Origin: Agarophyton chilense
Taxonomy: Eukaryota; Rhodophyta; Florideophyceae; Gracilariales; Gracilariaceae
Length of the DNA stretch: 64,000 nt
Reading direction: 5' to 3'
Assembly (NCBI GenBank): GCA_030374765.1
Contig: JARGXX010000121.1
Span: 372,001-436,000, forward strand
This document shows, in pieces, positions 44,124 through 56,086 of this stretch. Position 1 is the stretch's first letter, and each line of letters begins with the position of its first letter. The notes below the pieces were generated by a model. It made no database searches. It saw only the letters and a list, made by a program, of their open reading frames with translations, and was not told the DNA's origin. A program made the position numbers and the translations under genes.

Positions 44124-46321
44124 TCGGTGTCTTCCTCCTGTACGGGAGGGGTTGAGTCCAATTTTGGTGTTCCCTCAATGGTATTAACCTGTACCGGTGT
44201 ACGGGGTTGGAACCATTTTGGTGCTTGCGTTGAAGACCCATAGAGGCGTTGGTGATTCTGCATGAGAGCCTGAATCAACTGGTCTCTTATCCTTGGAGGT
44301 AAGTTAGTGCAATTGTTTGCAGAATGGTCTGTCGCGAGACAAAACCAGCAAACGATACCTCCAGTTTGGGGGTCTCGCGTTACCATTGAGGGGGGCTTCG
44401 AAACCTGGTTGGTAGGAGCAGTGGCGTAAGATGTGGATGGCGAGTTATGGAAGGTTGCTCCTGGCATTCTATGCGAGCTCACAGAACTTGGCGGCGATTG
44501 TACCGAGTTTGATGCACGCGTTGACGACCAATTTCATACCGTCGACAGTTTCGAGAACCGCCCCTGGGTCTCTACCAAGTGGATAGCAGTTCCTGTAGGT
44601 ACTTTGATGTGCGAGCTACCCTCTGAGGTTGTGGTATCTTCAATTTCCAAAACCGACCTTTTCGGTTTATCCTTCGAGATTGGAGGCACGGCTGGTCTCT
44701 TTCCCAGCCGAAGGGTATCTCCAAGTCCCTGGGAGTATCAAGCCAGCCTATTGTAGTCTACCTTTTGGTTAGTGCCCAGGTAGTTTCGTACCTGGGAACG
44801 GATCGCTTCGTCGACATTGTCGGCAAATAGCGACTTTAACCTAGAAGAAGTGAACACACTACCACAGCGGATGGCAAGATTCCACAGCCCGAGCGAAAAA
44901 TCCGATTCGGTTTGCCTAGACCTTTGATGGTAGGCGAGGGCTTCCGAATAAGCCTCTTGGGTAACCTCATCGGTGGTGTATGTTTCCAAAAGGAAATTGA
45001 CCACTTCTGGGTATGACACCAACATCTCTGTGCCATCCTCATCCATCGCTAAGATATTGCTGCGGAGCATACCCTGCAGCACGTAGTATGCTTGTCCTTT
45101 CAGGTAAAACTGAAATAGCCACATAGCAGCGCCTTTGGGAAACCCATTTTGCTCACATGCAAGCTTGAACTTCTGTAGAAACTCAATCACCGCAAGAAGA
45201 TCCGTACCTGTGAAGGTTGTGTCACTCATTTGGAAGCTGAGCTTCTTGTGGTGCTTATTAATATTCTGAGCAACCTCTTGGGTGTATTCAGAAGACTTGT
45301 TGATCAACCGATAAGTCCTGTAATCAACCGTTTTGGTGAACATATCGTTCAACGGTTGGTGCACCTCCAGGTCTATTTCGGTGTCCGACTCAGAGTCGGG
45401 CGACTCATTGTATCGCTTTTTACCCTTTCGGTTCTTTTTCGACGACTTCTTCGTCGACCTGTTCAGTTTCTTCTTCTTCCTACCTTTACGGTCATCATCC
45501 GACGATGAACTCGTATCGGAACTGGAGTCTGACGATTCGGGGTCTGAATCATCCTCTCGATTCTTTCCCCTCTTCGTCCTCCGCTTCTTCCCTTTTCCGT
45601 TTCTTCGTCGCTCATCCAACGAGTCAGACGAATCTTTCTGGGGACCACCTCCATGGGTATCTTTTTGAACGAAACCAGTAACTGGTGGCAGATAAATGTC
45701 TTGAGGATTTACCTTCCCCGGGACCTCTTGACTCTGCCTTGGACCTTGTAGGTACTCACTATCAGTAGTTAAGTGTTTGGAATGGGTGGAATGACCCATT
45801 TGGAACCCTTGTGGTATGCGCTTTGCGATGTTCACCTGTGTAGGTCGGGATTCTGCGAATCCCTCGGAAACCGAAAGGTCTTGCACAGCGCGGTAAACAT
45901 GCTCCCTAGCATCTGTAAAGATATATTGTTTCACCTTTTCAGGTATCCTGTCCGATAGCTCTTGAGCTGCTGGGTCAACCATAATACGGGTAAATGCATC
46001 GACGTCCATTGAGGGCGGAACCATCCGGGTATCCGACTTCTCCTTTATGGTTAATGCATCCTTGACCGCGAGGGTGACGAGCGCATTTGCTCGCTCTTCG
46101 AGCTGAGGCCATAGCTCCTCCGCTGCAACCTCAATTGGTGGTTCCCTTTGGGGTTCTGTTGCAATAGGCGGCGGACCATGTACCTTTAAGGTTTTGTCCC
46201 GGGGGTGCCGGAACAGCTCCTCGGGGTTTTCTAGAATCGTTTGAGCCGATGGGGCTCTTTTAAGACCTTTATGGCTTGGCGGGGCGCTCGCAACACGCGT
46301 ATTCCTTTTAGGTCGTTCCAT
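44111..46321 (-). pseudogene. Gag, family B, with zinc knuckle
   Basis: Phase 46321-44111 with in-frame TGA at about 44738 and about 44553. N-terminal region (MERPKRNTRVASAPPSHKG), coiled region, strongly charged Ser/Asp then Lys-rich block, capsid-like core (FTGTDLLAVIEFLQKFKLA, MWLFQFYLKGQAYYVLQG), and a CCHC knuckle CWFCLATDHSANNC (about 44355-44312). Overlaps the start of pol by 13 nt in a different frame, as in retroelements using frameshifting or reinitiation. Confidence 0.87.
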
Positions 46322-46447
46322 TTGTGATCAATAGTGGTATCCTGTATTGCTTTGCGGGATTTTCTGAAACCAAATAGATGTACGAGCGTCCAATCCTTCT
46401 CGGAATCTCGTGTGAACCGTGAAGGTAGGACCAAACTAAAAAAAGCG

Positions 46448-46468
46448 TTCTAAGTCGGGAGACCAAAA
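46448..46468 (-). promoter_or_regulatory. Primer-binding site, family B element
   Basis: Four nucleotides inside the 5' LTR the minus strand reads TGGTCTCCCGACTTAGAA, beginning with TGG opposite a tRNA CCA end. Identical to the motif at the A-like LTR (4758-4775). Confidence 0.6.
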
Positions 46469-47759
46469 TGTCGTACAATCACCTCTGGGGTATGCTACTG
46501 TCTTGTCTCGGGAGCGTGGTGACGCTTAATCTTAGAAGGTAGACGTAGTAAACCTCGATGGTAACAGGGCACCGTGAAAACCCGCAGGGGCAAACGGCGG
46601 GGCAATAGCGTATACCGTGTAGGTGAACAATGGTAGGCGTCGACGTGTGGGAAAGCCTGTGTAGTAGTTGAGAAACAATGAACCAAAAGGTATAGTCGTG
46701 ACTCAAGTGGTGCCTGTTTTTATCAGATTAGGATGGGGGAGGTGCAATTCCCTATATGCAGTGGACTGCACTCTCCAGACCACCCGGGAGGTGCCAGCAA
46801 GGCACGGTCTCTGACCTAGTGTCAGAGACCTGGCCAACACTGGCTACAGTGCCAGGTGGCCACTCAACTACTGTACTAAAATACATATAATTACAATCTC
46901 CCTTATAATGATTGTCATCAGTATGAGGGGGAGGCCCCTTCGCGCCAAATCTCCCTACACGTCTGACCCGTGGCACGCAAATGCACTCCCACCCAACAAG
47001 TTGCAAAGTACTTGCCTGTACGTCACTAGTGGCCGTCAAGTTGCATAGTCCGTCACTTCAAGTCTACACTGCAAGTAATAGTATTGGCGGCAGTTCAAAC
47101 GGAAATATGTGCGTGCCGCGGCCGCTGCTAAGGCGCGCAGCGCCGCTAGCGGCCGTCAAGTTGCTAAGTCCGTGCCTGTACGTCGACCCTGCAAGTTACA
47201 GTTTCGGAGGCAGTTTGAACGCCATAATATGCTACAACTGCCCCATTGCTTTTAAAAAAAAATGTCCTTAACCAAGCTCACCATACCTGTCAGAGCTCGT
47301 TTCACGATATATCTTTAATATATCGTGCACCAGCTAATGCTAAACGGCACAGCGCTCCTAGTAGCCGATAACCTGCTATGATCCATCAATGTACGTCTAC
47401 ACTGTCAATAATAGAATCTTCAGCAAGTTTGGTCTTATATATCTGCAAAAGGCTACGCTCAGAGCTCCAAACGCTACTAAAAGCTCAAGCATAGTATAAT
47501 AAGCTTCATAGAAACGAAATAGTCGAGCAGAACGACCGCGGCGCGCAGCGCCGCCTGCGGCCGAAGGCCGCTTTCTCTTGTTACTATTACTAACAATTAC
47601 TCAACCAGAAGTTACACGTCAACACTACACGTGGCTGACAACACCTAGATGGTAGCTTGCCAGAGCTAAGTTGCCGATGATTCCTCGCATTCATCACCTA
47701 CAAGGTCAGTGTAGTATATTGACAACCTTAAAGGTCAGACCTTCTGCCTGTATACGACA
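46469..47759 (-). repeat. LTR, family B, 5' LTR carrying a foreign insertion
   Basis: Starts TGTCGTACAATCACC, ends TATACGACA. LTR sequence runs 46469-46897 and 47581-47759; the middle (46898-47580) does not belong to the LTR. Confidence 0.88.
46898..47580. mobile_element. Non-coding insertion with about 120-bp tandem repeat inside the LTR
   Basis: Breaks the B LTR between TTACAAT and TACTATTAC. It contains two aligned units starting GGCCGTCAAGTTGC at 47031 and 47151 (period 120 bp) plus a partial unit near 46995, and the GC-rich motif GCGCGCAGCGCCGC at 47133 and 47541. No ORF of note and no terminal inverted repeats found. Probably a small non-autonomous element or satellite fragment. Confidence 0.5.
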
Positions 47760-48518
47760 AAGAATTATTGAAATGCATGAAAACATATTTGTATGGTTTC
47801 GAGAGGTAATACTGTTTTCCTATGCTAAGCGACAAAATAGAGGGAAATTTTTGATGCTTTAGAATGCTTTTTTTTACTATAAGTTAGGTAATTGACTTTA
47901 TTTTAACCTGTAAGATGAACTCAACTTAGTACTAGAAGGTATTGCAGAAAGAGAAGTTACGGTTTGATGCCTAACAAATTAAAGATTTTTTTCAGCAAGT
48001 TGTAACTTCTTTTCACTGTTTATAGATACTAAAAAGCGGTTGGCTGATCATAATGTTAATTTTTTTACAACAGATGGTCAGGTTTATTGATTTTAACATT
48101 ATTGAAAACATAAGGAGGGGTGTTTCACGCCGTTTTTACGCCAATCGGCGCCAATTTCAAAATGTTGGAACGCTTCTGGAATTTTGATTGAATTTTGGAA
48201 TAGTTTGAGCAAAGAGTTTATTGAATCACGTTATAGCTCTATACAGAAGCGTTGTATCCAAGTGGTAGAGAAGACGGAAAAATGACAAAGTATTGAAAGA
48301 AATAAATGTGTTTCTTTGTTTTGGTCTTTATTTAGATTTCGTTATCTTGTTTAGGATTTTGTAAAGTTCAGAAAACTGTGGGTTAGGTCTGATTCTGCAA
48401 AACTCTGAAACTAGTGTTTTAATGGTTTTCTGAGTACTGACTACGACAGCCCATTTGCCGATTGTGGATGGCAGTAAGGAGGAATAGGGTGGTGGCTTTA
48501 TCCGGATTTCGCGCACTG

Positions 48519-48924
48519 TAGAGTTCCAATTTGCCCATTTTGGTGAGACACAGTACTTGATTAATTTTTTAGAGAAAAAAATTACTTATAATCAGAAAGA
48601 ACAGTCATTTTTCGAAAGAATTCCAGAAGCTTGTCCGATGTAATGAAGCGTGGGTCGTTCTCATCCCACAATCCGACACTTCCGTTTGTCTTGATTCTTC
48701 ATCTTCTCTGACACACATCACCAGGCTTTGAGTATCCACAGCGGGGCTTGCGGCTCTGTGATCGGGACGTTTGCCTTTCTTGTCTTTTCACCACCATCCT
48801 TGGAAAACTTCAACTTCGCACTATTTGAAATTCTCGTTCCACTTGACGTGCCTGTGTTGTTTAGTCACACCGTTCCCTTGCGCGGCCTAGTCTTTGTTTC
48901 ATATTTCACCGTATTTTACGCTTC
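48519..48924. other. Intergenic/promoter region upstream of the ARM-ankyrin gene
   Basis: From the mariner TA duplication to the ATG at 48925. No motif claimed. An open frame at 48728-49006 overlaps exon 1 in another phase and shows no recognisable domain. Confidence 0.35.
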
Positions 48925-51900
48925 ATGGTTGAGTACTCACCTACTTGGGAGGATCTTCCACAGGATGCCTTACAAATTTCTCAGGATGTGCCAGTTGATA
49001 AGGTAAGTGTCTCTGATTTCGCCTTTGCTGCCCAAAATTATCGTGTTTTCGTCCTAGTCTTGTGGAGTTTCTTCCGCGTATGTGTGTTTGCCTGTGTGTG
49101 TGTGTTTGTGTGTATGTGTACCTGCGTAAGGTTTGTGTGTTTCTGTGGCTTGCGTCGAATCTCACATACCTCACCATTCTCCTCTACCCTTCCCGCCCCT
49201 TTTGGATGTGATTCTCGGTTCATATCTGTGTATTGCAACCAACCTATCAGGCGTCACATTTCCCTTTCAACATCTCGGCTGTCTTTGAGTTCAGAAACGC
49301 TGCATGGAAATTATCTTCGGTTTTGATCACAGGTACGTTTCATCGGCTTTTTGACGACACTCACCGCACCTTGCATGCTTACAATGGTTATTACCACAAA
49401 CACACACACACACACGACATTGGGTATCACCCACACAACTGGACAAAAGACAATTTGGAAACGCAAACGAAGTCCACACCGTAGAATTACGAGTTCCCGT
49501 CTTCCTTATCAAGAATGTAGCTCGCTGACACCTGTCTCTGTATTCGGCTTGCCTTCTCAAAATGTTTTGATGATCTTGCGCTCCGCGTCTCACATCCACG
49601 GTTGGAACTATCGGGGCGACGCTACTTCGTCTTTTCGTAATTTCTTCACTCATTACTGTGACCACGTCCTTCTTTGCATATCTGGGTCTACCTGAATAGG
49701 TTCGTAAATCTGCGGTCACGCTGTCCTCTCTACTAGATGAGAGACAAGAGGAACAGGTGTTGAAAGAGGCATGTTTGGGGCTGTGTCAATTATTCGGAGA
49801 TGGGATACAAAATGATAGGATTCAGGCTATTCTTGAGGCCAATGTTGTTCCTAAGCTGGTCGGTCTTCTTCGATATTCAAAAACCCGATCGGTACCCACT
49901 TCAGTTCAACTGGCAGCTCTGCAAGTGTTGGGAAACGTAGCCTGTGGTGATGATCAACAAACCCAAGTTGTTATTGACAGTGAAGCATTGCCATGTTTAC
50001 GAACTTTACTCTCCTCCTCGGATCGGCAGATTCGGAAAGAAGTTTGTTGGATTGTCTCTAACATCACAGAGTCCTCGCATCAGGTTCAGGATGTTCTTGA
50101 CGCCGATATACTGCCTCCATTGCTTAAATTATTGGACAATCAGGACGCAGCCTGTAGGGAGGATGCGACATGGGTGTTATTCAACTTATCAAGCAACCGA
50201 GTCCCAAAGCAGATTGAATACTTGGCGGGGAAAAATGGAGTGCGGGCACTTTGCAACTTGCTTACATGTCAAAAAGAACTTGATGTCCTGTGGAAGGGAT
50301 GTGGTACCGTTGCTGCTGTGGCTTTGAAAGGATTGCGCAATATTCTTATTACTGGGCAGCAAACTGCTTCGGCTACCTCTAATGGCTACAATGAGATGGC
50401 TGCCCTTGTTGCCGAAGCACATGGTGTTGAGCGAATCGAAGCGTTGACGAGTCATGCATCAGTAGACGTGCGGAACCGGGCGAGACTGATCCTAGAGCGA
50501 ATGTTCGGAACCGAACATTCAACCGGTGATATTCCACAACCATTTCCTTCACTTTCCGGTTCTACGTTTCAGAATTCAAGTTTGCACGAGTTGCCTGTCT
50601 CGGGAGGACAGGCAAGCTGCTCGTGTGACCTTTCGCGCCTTCAAGTGCGACAGCCATACACTAACCCTACAGTTTCATTTCGTCAAGCTCACGGAGTTTA
50701 TGAATTGAAGAAAGAATTAGAGCAATCGAAGTGCAGCATGCCAACGTTGTCGCGTTTTTCACCAGATGTAGTTAAACACAGTTCAGAACATGTGCATAGA
50801 GAGGCGTCTCTTGTCGATATCGGCTCAACGTCAGGGTCTTCCACCGATTCGGATCCGGAGGATGACGATTCTGATTCAGATCTGATTCCACCGCGTCCGG
50901 CACCTTGCTGTTGCTTACTATGCACGGATTCATCTCCTCTGGTAGAACGTCGTCATCGGTCAAAGGGGCTCTTAGATGAATCTGAATTTTCCAGAATGGG
51001 GATCAAAAATTCGTCTGAGGCAGATCATGTTCGTTCAATTTGCAATTTTTGTTCTGGTGGTGGACGTCTAGGTGATGGTCGAGCGGGTTTGGCCGCCAAA
51101 CTTGGGCGGGCGGTGCGACTGGGCCATTCACACTGTTTGGCAATCTTGCTGTCAAAAATGACTTGGAATCAACGAGGAGCAGCAACGGAGGCCCCTTCAC
51201 TATTACATCCTGGGGGCGGACTCCCCGATTTAGGCTCTGGAAATAGTCTGCCGCCCGTAATATTGGCAGCTCAACTTGGGAAGCCTTCGTGTCTAGGTCT
51301 GTTGTTACAGCGCTGCAGACCAGATCTAGACGTCGCGTACGGGAAAAAACGACTCACAGCGCTGGCGTGGGCAGCCCACAAAGGCTACCTAGGATGTTGC
51401 AAACTACTTCTCGAACACGGCGCAAAATCGTGGATTAAATGTGGAGACGGAGTTACAGCGCTGCATCTTGCTGCGTCAGGCGGGTTTGTTACAGTATGTA
51501 AGCTCTTATTGGATAACAAAGCTCAAGTGAACTCGAAGTCATCGAAATTGCAAACTCCGTTGTGCCTAGCAGCACAGAAAGGGTTTACGAAGACTGTAAA
51601 GCTCCTGTTGGAGCATGGTGCGGATCCCAATAATGAAGACGAAGGCAAGTACACACCATTACACCTCGCGGCATCGAATGGATTCTCTCCGACGGTTGAA
51701 ATTCTGCTTAATTATGGAACTCCTGTCGATGCGACGACGAGAAATGAGGTGACACCATTGCACTATGCTGTTCAAGAAGGGCATTCTGCTGTTGTGAAAT
51801 CCCTCATATCGGCAGGAGCGAATGTGAACTGCAACAAAAAGCCCCTTCTCTTAATTGCAGCTGATGATGGAAAACGAGATATAGTCAATTTACTGCTGGA

Positions 51901-54900
51901 TGCAGGTGCTTCTGTTGGTTGCAGAGCTAATATAAAGGCGATGTTGAACAAGGACATTGAGATATGTGATTATTTAACACCTTTGCATTTGGCAGCTTCC
52001 AAGAATCATCATGAAGTGGTTGAGGTGTTATTGAGACGGGGGGCTAATGTTAATGAACTAACTTTGAAATCAAGGTGGTCAGCCCTTGAACTCGCCGTTC
52101 TAAATGGTAACTCGGAGAGTGCGGTCAAGTTATTGCAACACAATGCCATCGTCACCGACAATTGTAAGAATATTGGTCACAAGAACTGGACTTTAGTGCA
52201 GCATGCTGCCAGTAGTGGTTCAAAAGATGTGGTTCGCCTGTTGATTCGACGCATTCAAGAACAGCGTTCTGCGTTGTCTTCAAGCACTGATATAGATTCA
52301 ACATCAACGTTCATTCAGTCTTCTTCTCTGCCGAGCAATGGTGTAGGCTTTTTGGCCGAATCTCTGAGGCAAAATGGGTGTTCGAGTACCACCTATGTTG
52401 CTGGTGACAATGGTCACACATGTAGCGCGTGCACGAAGCTTAGGAAGTCTGCTGGCATATGTGGTTCAAACTCCGAGAAGAATGCGATTGATGATGTTGA
52501 TCAAGAGCAAGATCATTTTGATTCTGGGGGAGTGGATTGCGACAAGGGTTTGGTAAACCAGTCGAATTGTTCCCTACCATCCCAAGATACATTGCAACAT
52601 CATCAATCACATCGAAAAAGAGCAGTCAGAGATGATCGGCAGAATTGTTTGCGGGCCAGAGAGATTCGAAAGCGAGAGGCTGAAGCCCGTGAAGCCCGTG
52701 ATCGCTTAGAAGAAGCCATATCTCAGCGATCGGTCGCAAAGCTTACTGAAGCAATATCCCATGTGAGTAGGCTTGTACTCCACCTTGCAACCAGCGTTGG
52801 AAACGAAAATACCAGTGGTCGTCCCGAAAAAGGAGGTGGAGGGGTTTACAACAATGAGCAGTACAATTATCCTGGGCATGCTCTCCCCTCAAATCAGAGA
52901 GCAGGCACACTAACATCCTCGAACGCTTGCTTAGTGGCAGCACCCCCAGCGATGGAAGTTGGGCTTGGAAACGAGGTTCGGAAAGCGCGAAAGATTCTTG
53001 CAAGCTTACAGGCAGAGGAGAGACGAGTCCGTGAAGAGAAAGAAAAGGAGGCTATGGATTCGAAACGCGAAAACGCACAACAAACGGTGAAGAAAGCCAT
53101 TACCACTGCTCTTGAAGGTGGCGACCCTCGTTCATTATCGAGGACAATGAATCGTGCGACCCGATCAATATTGGACAAGGACGACTCAGTTGTTATAGAA
53201 GCTCTGTCTGTGCTTTCCCTCATTTCGAAGCTGGAGCATCAAGTTCGCATTGTTCGAACTTCAACAGGTGCAGGCGATCTTGAGAGTTTAACGGAAGCCC
53301 TATCTGAGACTACAGATCTTGTAGAATGTTTGCAAAACCAGGGAGGAATGGGGACACTCATTCGTGTATTTGACTGTGCAGAACCTTCGAAAGCGCTTGC
53401 AGAGGCGGAGATAACTCTAGTCACCATGCAGGAAAATCGGAAGGTTGAAGAAGCTCGACAACTAGAGGCTATGTGTCAAGAACGGGAAATGAATGTCGAA
53501 CTTTCTTGTGCGATGAAATCCGACGATATTGTTCGTCTTGAGATTTCTCTGAGCAAGGCTCAGAAGGCCTTGTTATCGAAGGATTCTCAGCTGTCGAGCA
53601 CCATAGAAGCGGCGAAGAAAGTTATGGGAAGACGCCTAAAAGCAGAGCGTCGTAAACTGCGACAAGCGAGTAATACGAACGACTCCGAAATAATTGAGAA
53701 AGCTGCCGCGGAAGCAGAAGCATATGGACTTCATGCACTGCATCAAGATATCGAACTTACAAAGGCTTACGCTCGGAAGCTAAGAAAGCAATCAGCTGCT
53801 GTGGAAGATCTTGAACGTGCCATTTCGCAATCGGATGTTACTTCCTTGGGTAATCTCCGGGTGACGCTCACCTCATTGGGTATGTTTAATGAGGCAGAAA
53901 CGGCCCGGTCAGAGCTGGAGCAATTGCAGCGAGGAATCAGAGCTCGGAATCTTCTCCAAGGAGCGGTGAATGAATGTCAAGATGCACTCGCTTCGATGAT
54001 GGAGATATTGACCGGACCGCAAGAAGCGCGGCAAGTGATGGAGTTATTAGCAACCTGGACTTGGCCGGACGTTCAACGACTGCTTGATCTGTCTGATCGC
54101 GCCCGACAGTACGGTCCAGTTCAATACTCATTGTGCGAATCTGCAGACGAACTTTCCCAGCGATTGATGGACGTCGGCCGTCGGATCCTTGCAGTTTGTC
54201 TTGAAAGCACTGATGCAAGAGCAATCGCAGCGACTGTGGCCGAGTACGAAGAAACATTTATTCGAGTACCTAGATGCAAAGAATTTCAAAACGAAGAAAA
54301 TCTTGAGGCAGTGAAGGCGGCAAAACAACATTTGGCTCACATACAGGCAATAGAGCAAGCTTCTATTAAAGCCGAATCTGCCCAAGTGAAAGTGGAATAC
54401 GCACTGGCTACATCCCGAAGATCTTCTGCCCGGAACCGCCAGTGCAAGGGCGTTCTTTCGAAGTATGGGGGCCAGGGACGAATCGGAAGCTCTCCTCCTC
54501 GCTCTTCACATGAAAACGCAAATGATCCCATCGGTGTTTCCCGAATGCGGTCTGGGTCCCCAACTCCGTCTGAATTAGTGGGGAATGAGACTCTAGGTTC
54601 GGATTCAAATTCAACTAGACGTGTTGATAAACATGACATCCAAAGCATTCTGGAAAGAGAATTTAGTCGTCCACAAAACGACAGAAAACTACATCAGTAT
54701 CAAACAGATGAATCCACGATACACGACTCCCATAAGCTCTTTCCATTGGTCTCTTCTGAGTGTTCTCATTTTTATCTTTTCAAGGAGGGTACAACCGTAT
54801 GTTGTGCTCGATGTGGAAACCATAGAAGCTCAAGCAATCCGGAATGGCTCGCTCGGGTGAAAAAAAGAGGAAACAAGATTCCGCAGGATGTCATGGAATC

Positions 54901-55651
54901 TTCAGGTTCAGCCGACGTTTACCTCTCCCACCCACAACAAAAGAGTCACGCCAATCGATTGCAAAGTAACATCTCTCTGGATATTGTAAGGCAGAGTTCC
55001 CCGCGCTCTTCGAACGGTTCGCTCTCAGCGCAAGGATCTCAACAAAGATCAATGGCCGATCAATCAGCACATACGAGAACGAGTGCTTCAATGCCCGACG
55101 CCACATTGATGATGCAAATGCTACAACATCATTCATCCCGTCAACAAATGAATTCTGCCACGATGGCTGTGGATCATTTGAGAAATATGTATGCGAGCAG
55201 TACGTCCAATGCAAACGCCGTTCACTCTACTGGCATTTCTCTGGCAACACCCCGATCGTCAAATTTCTTAGACTCTACGCAGACTATCTCAGCGCGTATG
55301 AATCCGTTACAAGACGCGATGACATATGGAATCAGCCGAAATGATCTCAACTTGAATCCACCGACCCAAGCGAATGAGATGTCGATCAGTGGTGCCATCG
55401 GCCGACAAGACTTACGCGTTGCACATGCGAGTTCGAGGATGCATGACACCCCAATGCTGTCTGAAGAACATGCAGATGGTAGCAGAGACCTCGGTCTGGA
55501 CTTCGCAAATGAGAACTTTGGTTTTGATATAGACGCTATCGTTGACGAGCCGATACTTCCAAGCAGCAAAACAGAATCCCGCACTGGCTCCATTCTAGAC
55601 GCTGACTTATCTTTATATGATACGAATAGGCGTGACTTCTTTCAACGCTAG
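48925..55651 (+). CDS. Importin-alpha-like ARM repeat / ankyrin repeat / coiled-coil giant protein
   Basis: The main exon 49700-55651 is open throughout. Tentative upstream exons that keep phase: 48925-49002 (ATG GTT GAG; donor GTAAGT), 49251-49332 (FEFRNAAWKLSSVL; donor GTACGT) and a weak 32-nt exon 49485-49516, giving 2047 residues. The first roughly 260 residues of the main exon are importin-alpha ARM repeats (LQVLGNVACGDDQQTQVVI, IRKEVCWIVSNIT, ATWVLFNLSS). Cys clusters follow (CCCLLC, CNFC). About 9 ankyrin repeats lie at roughly 51240-52260 (TALHLAASGGF, TPLHLAASNGF, TPLHLAASKNHHEVVEVLL). Then long charged helices and a late CARC-type zinc motif (about 54800), ending in an acidic tail. 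Importin-alpha adaptors carry nuclear cargo, but no importin-beta-binding N-terminus is seen in frame, so a scaffold role is more likely. Exon 3 is the weakest part. Confidence 0.85.
49086..49140 (+). repeat. GT-rich microsatellite in intron 1
   Basis: TGTGTG-rich tract, pyrimidine/GT-rich, within the putative first intron of the ARM-ankyrin gene. A CA tract (about 49396-49416) lies in the second intron. Confidence 0.7.
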
Positions 55652-56086
55652 AATTTCCGAAATTCGTGTTGTGGTTCAAGTGCAACGGGTTCCCATTCAG
55701 CCGTTCAGAGTCTGATGAAGCTGGTGCGGTTTGAATGTCGTGGAGATGGGATTGTTCACAGTACGGTCGAAAGTCGCCATGTTTTTTAGATGAAGTCGAC
55801 CACGCAACGGAAGGATGCTCTTTTACCCTTAAAATGCTCTTTCGAGCGTCCAGTTGCACGAAAGTAACAGAATAGTATTCCATTATATCCTCCGCGCTTC
55901 ATCAGGATTAGATGTAGCACAAAATTCGAAAGTATGGAGGGTATGCATTTCCTCTGGTTTATGATGATTTTAGAAGAGTCGAATGGCATTTGTGAAGGCC
56001 AGACGTAATTCTTATTTTATCATGGACAAGGAAAGAGATTTATTTCTCTCATGTGTTGACATGACAGATTGGACTCATTCATGTTC
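55652..56086. other. Convergent intergenic region
   Basis: Lies between the stops of two convergent genes. Contains A/T-rich sequence that may hold both polyadenylation sites. Nothing else recognised. Confidence 0.4.

Larger units (their letters stand above)
35874..47759 (-). mobile_element. Family B chromovirus (Ty3/gypsy) with antisense ORF, 11.9 kb
   Basis: LTRs at 35874-36507 and 46469-47759 share TGTCGTAC ... TACGACA ends (left copy ends TACGAGA). Minus-strand order from the right: 5' LTR (itself carrying a 683-bp insertion), primer-binding site, gag (46321-44111), pol (44123-39825). Then the antisense ORF (+, 37595-39664) and 3' LTR. It lies inside the Tc1/mariner element. The flanking 5-mers (CATGA, AAGAA) do not match, so the target duplication is lost or mutated. 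Stops and frameshifts make it defective. Confidence 0.9.
34433..48518 (+). mobile_element. Tc1/mariner element torn apart by two later insertions
   Basis: Left end CAGTGCGCGAAATCC followed by ATTAAAGCCACC. The right end, read on minus, is CAGTGCGCGAAATCC followed by GGATAAAGCCACC. Both are flanked by TA (34431-34432, 48519-48520), the Tc1/mariner target duplication. Transposase pieces on +: N-terminus MSRGKPLTDKENSIVQYSS (34743-34800); helix-turn-helix region IAWTIAISRTVVQKFINDP and SARELCNNLFLP (about 35600-35873); C-terminus RYSSIQKRCIQVVEK (about 48220-48285). Removing the insertions (about 34802-35600 and 35874-47759) leaves about 1.4 kb, the usual size. Many stops; inactive. Confidence 0.82.
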
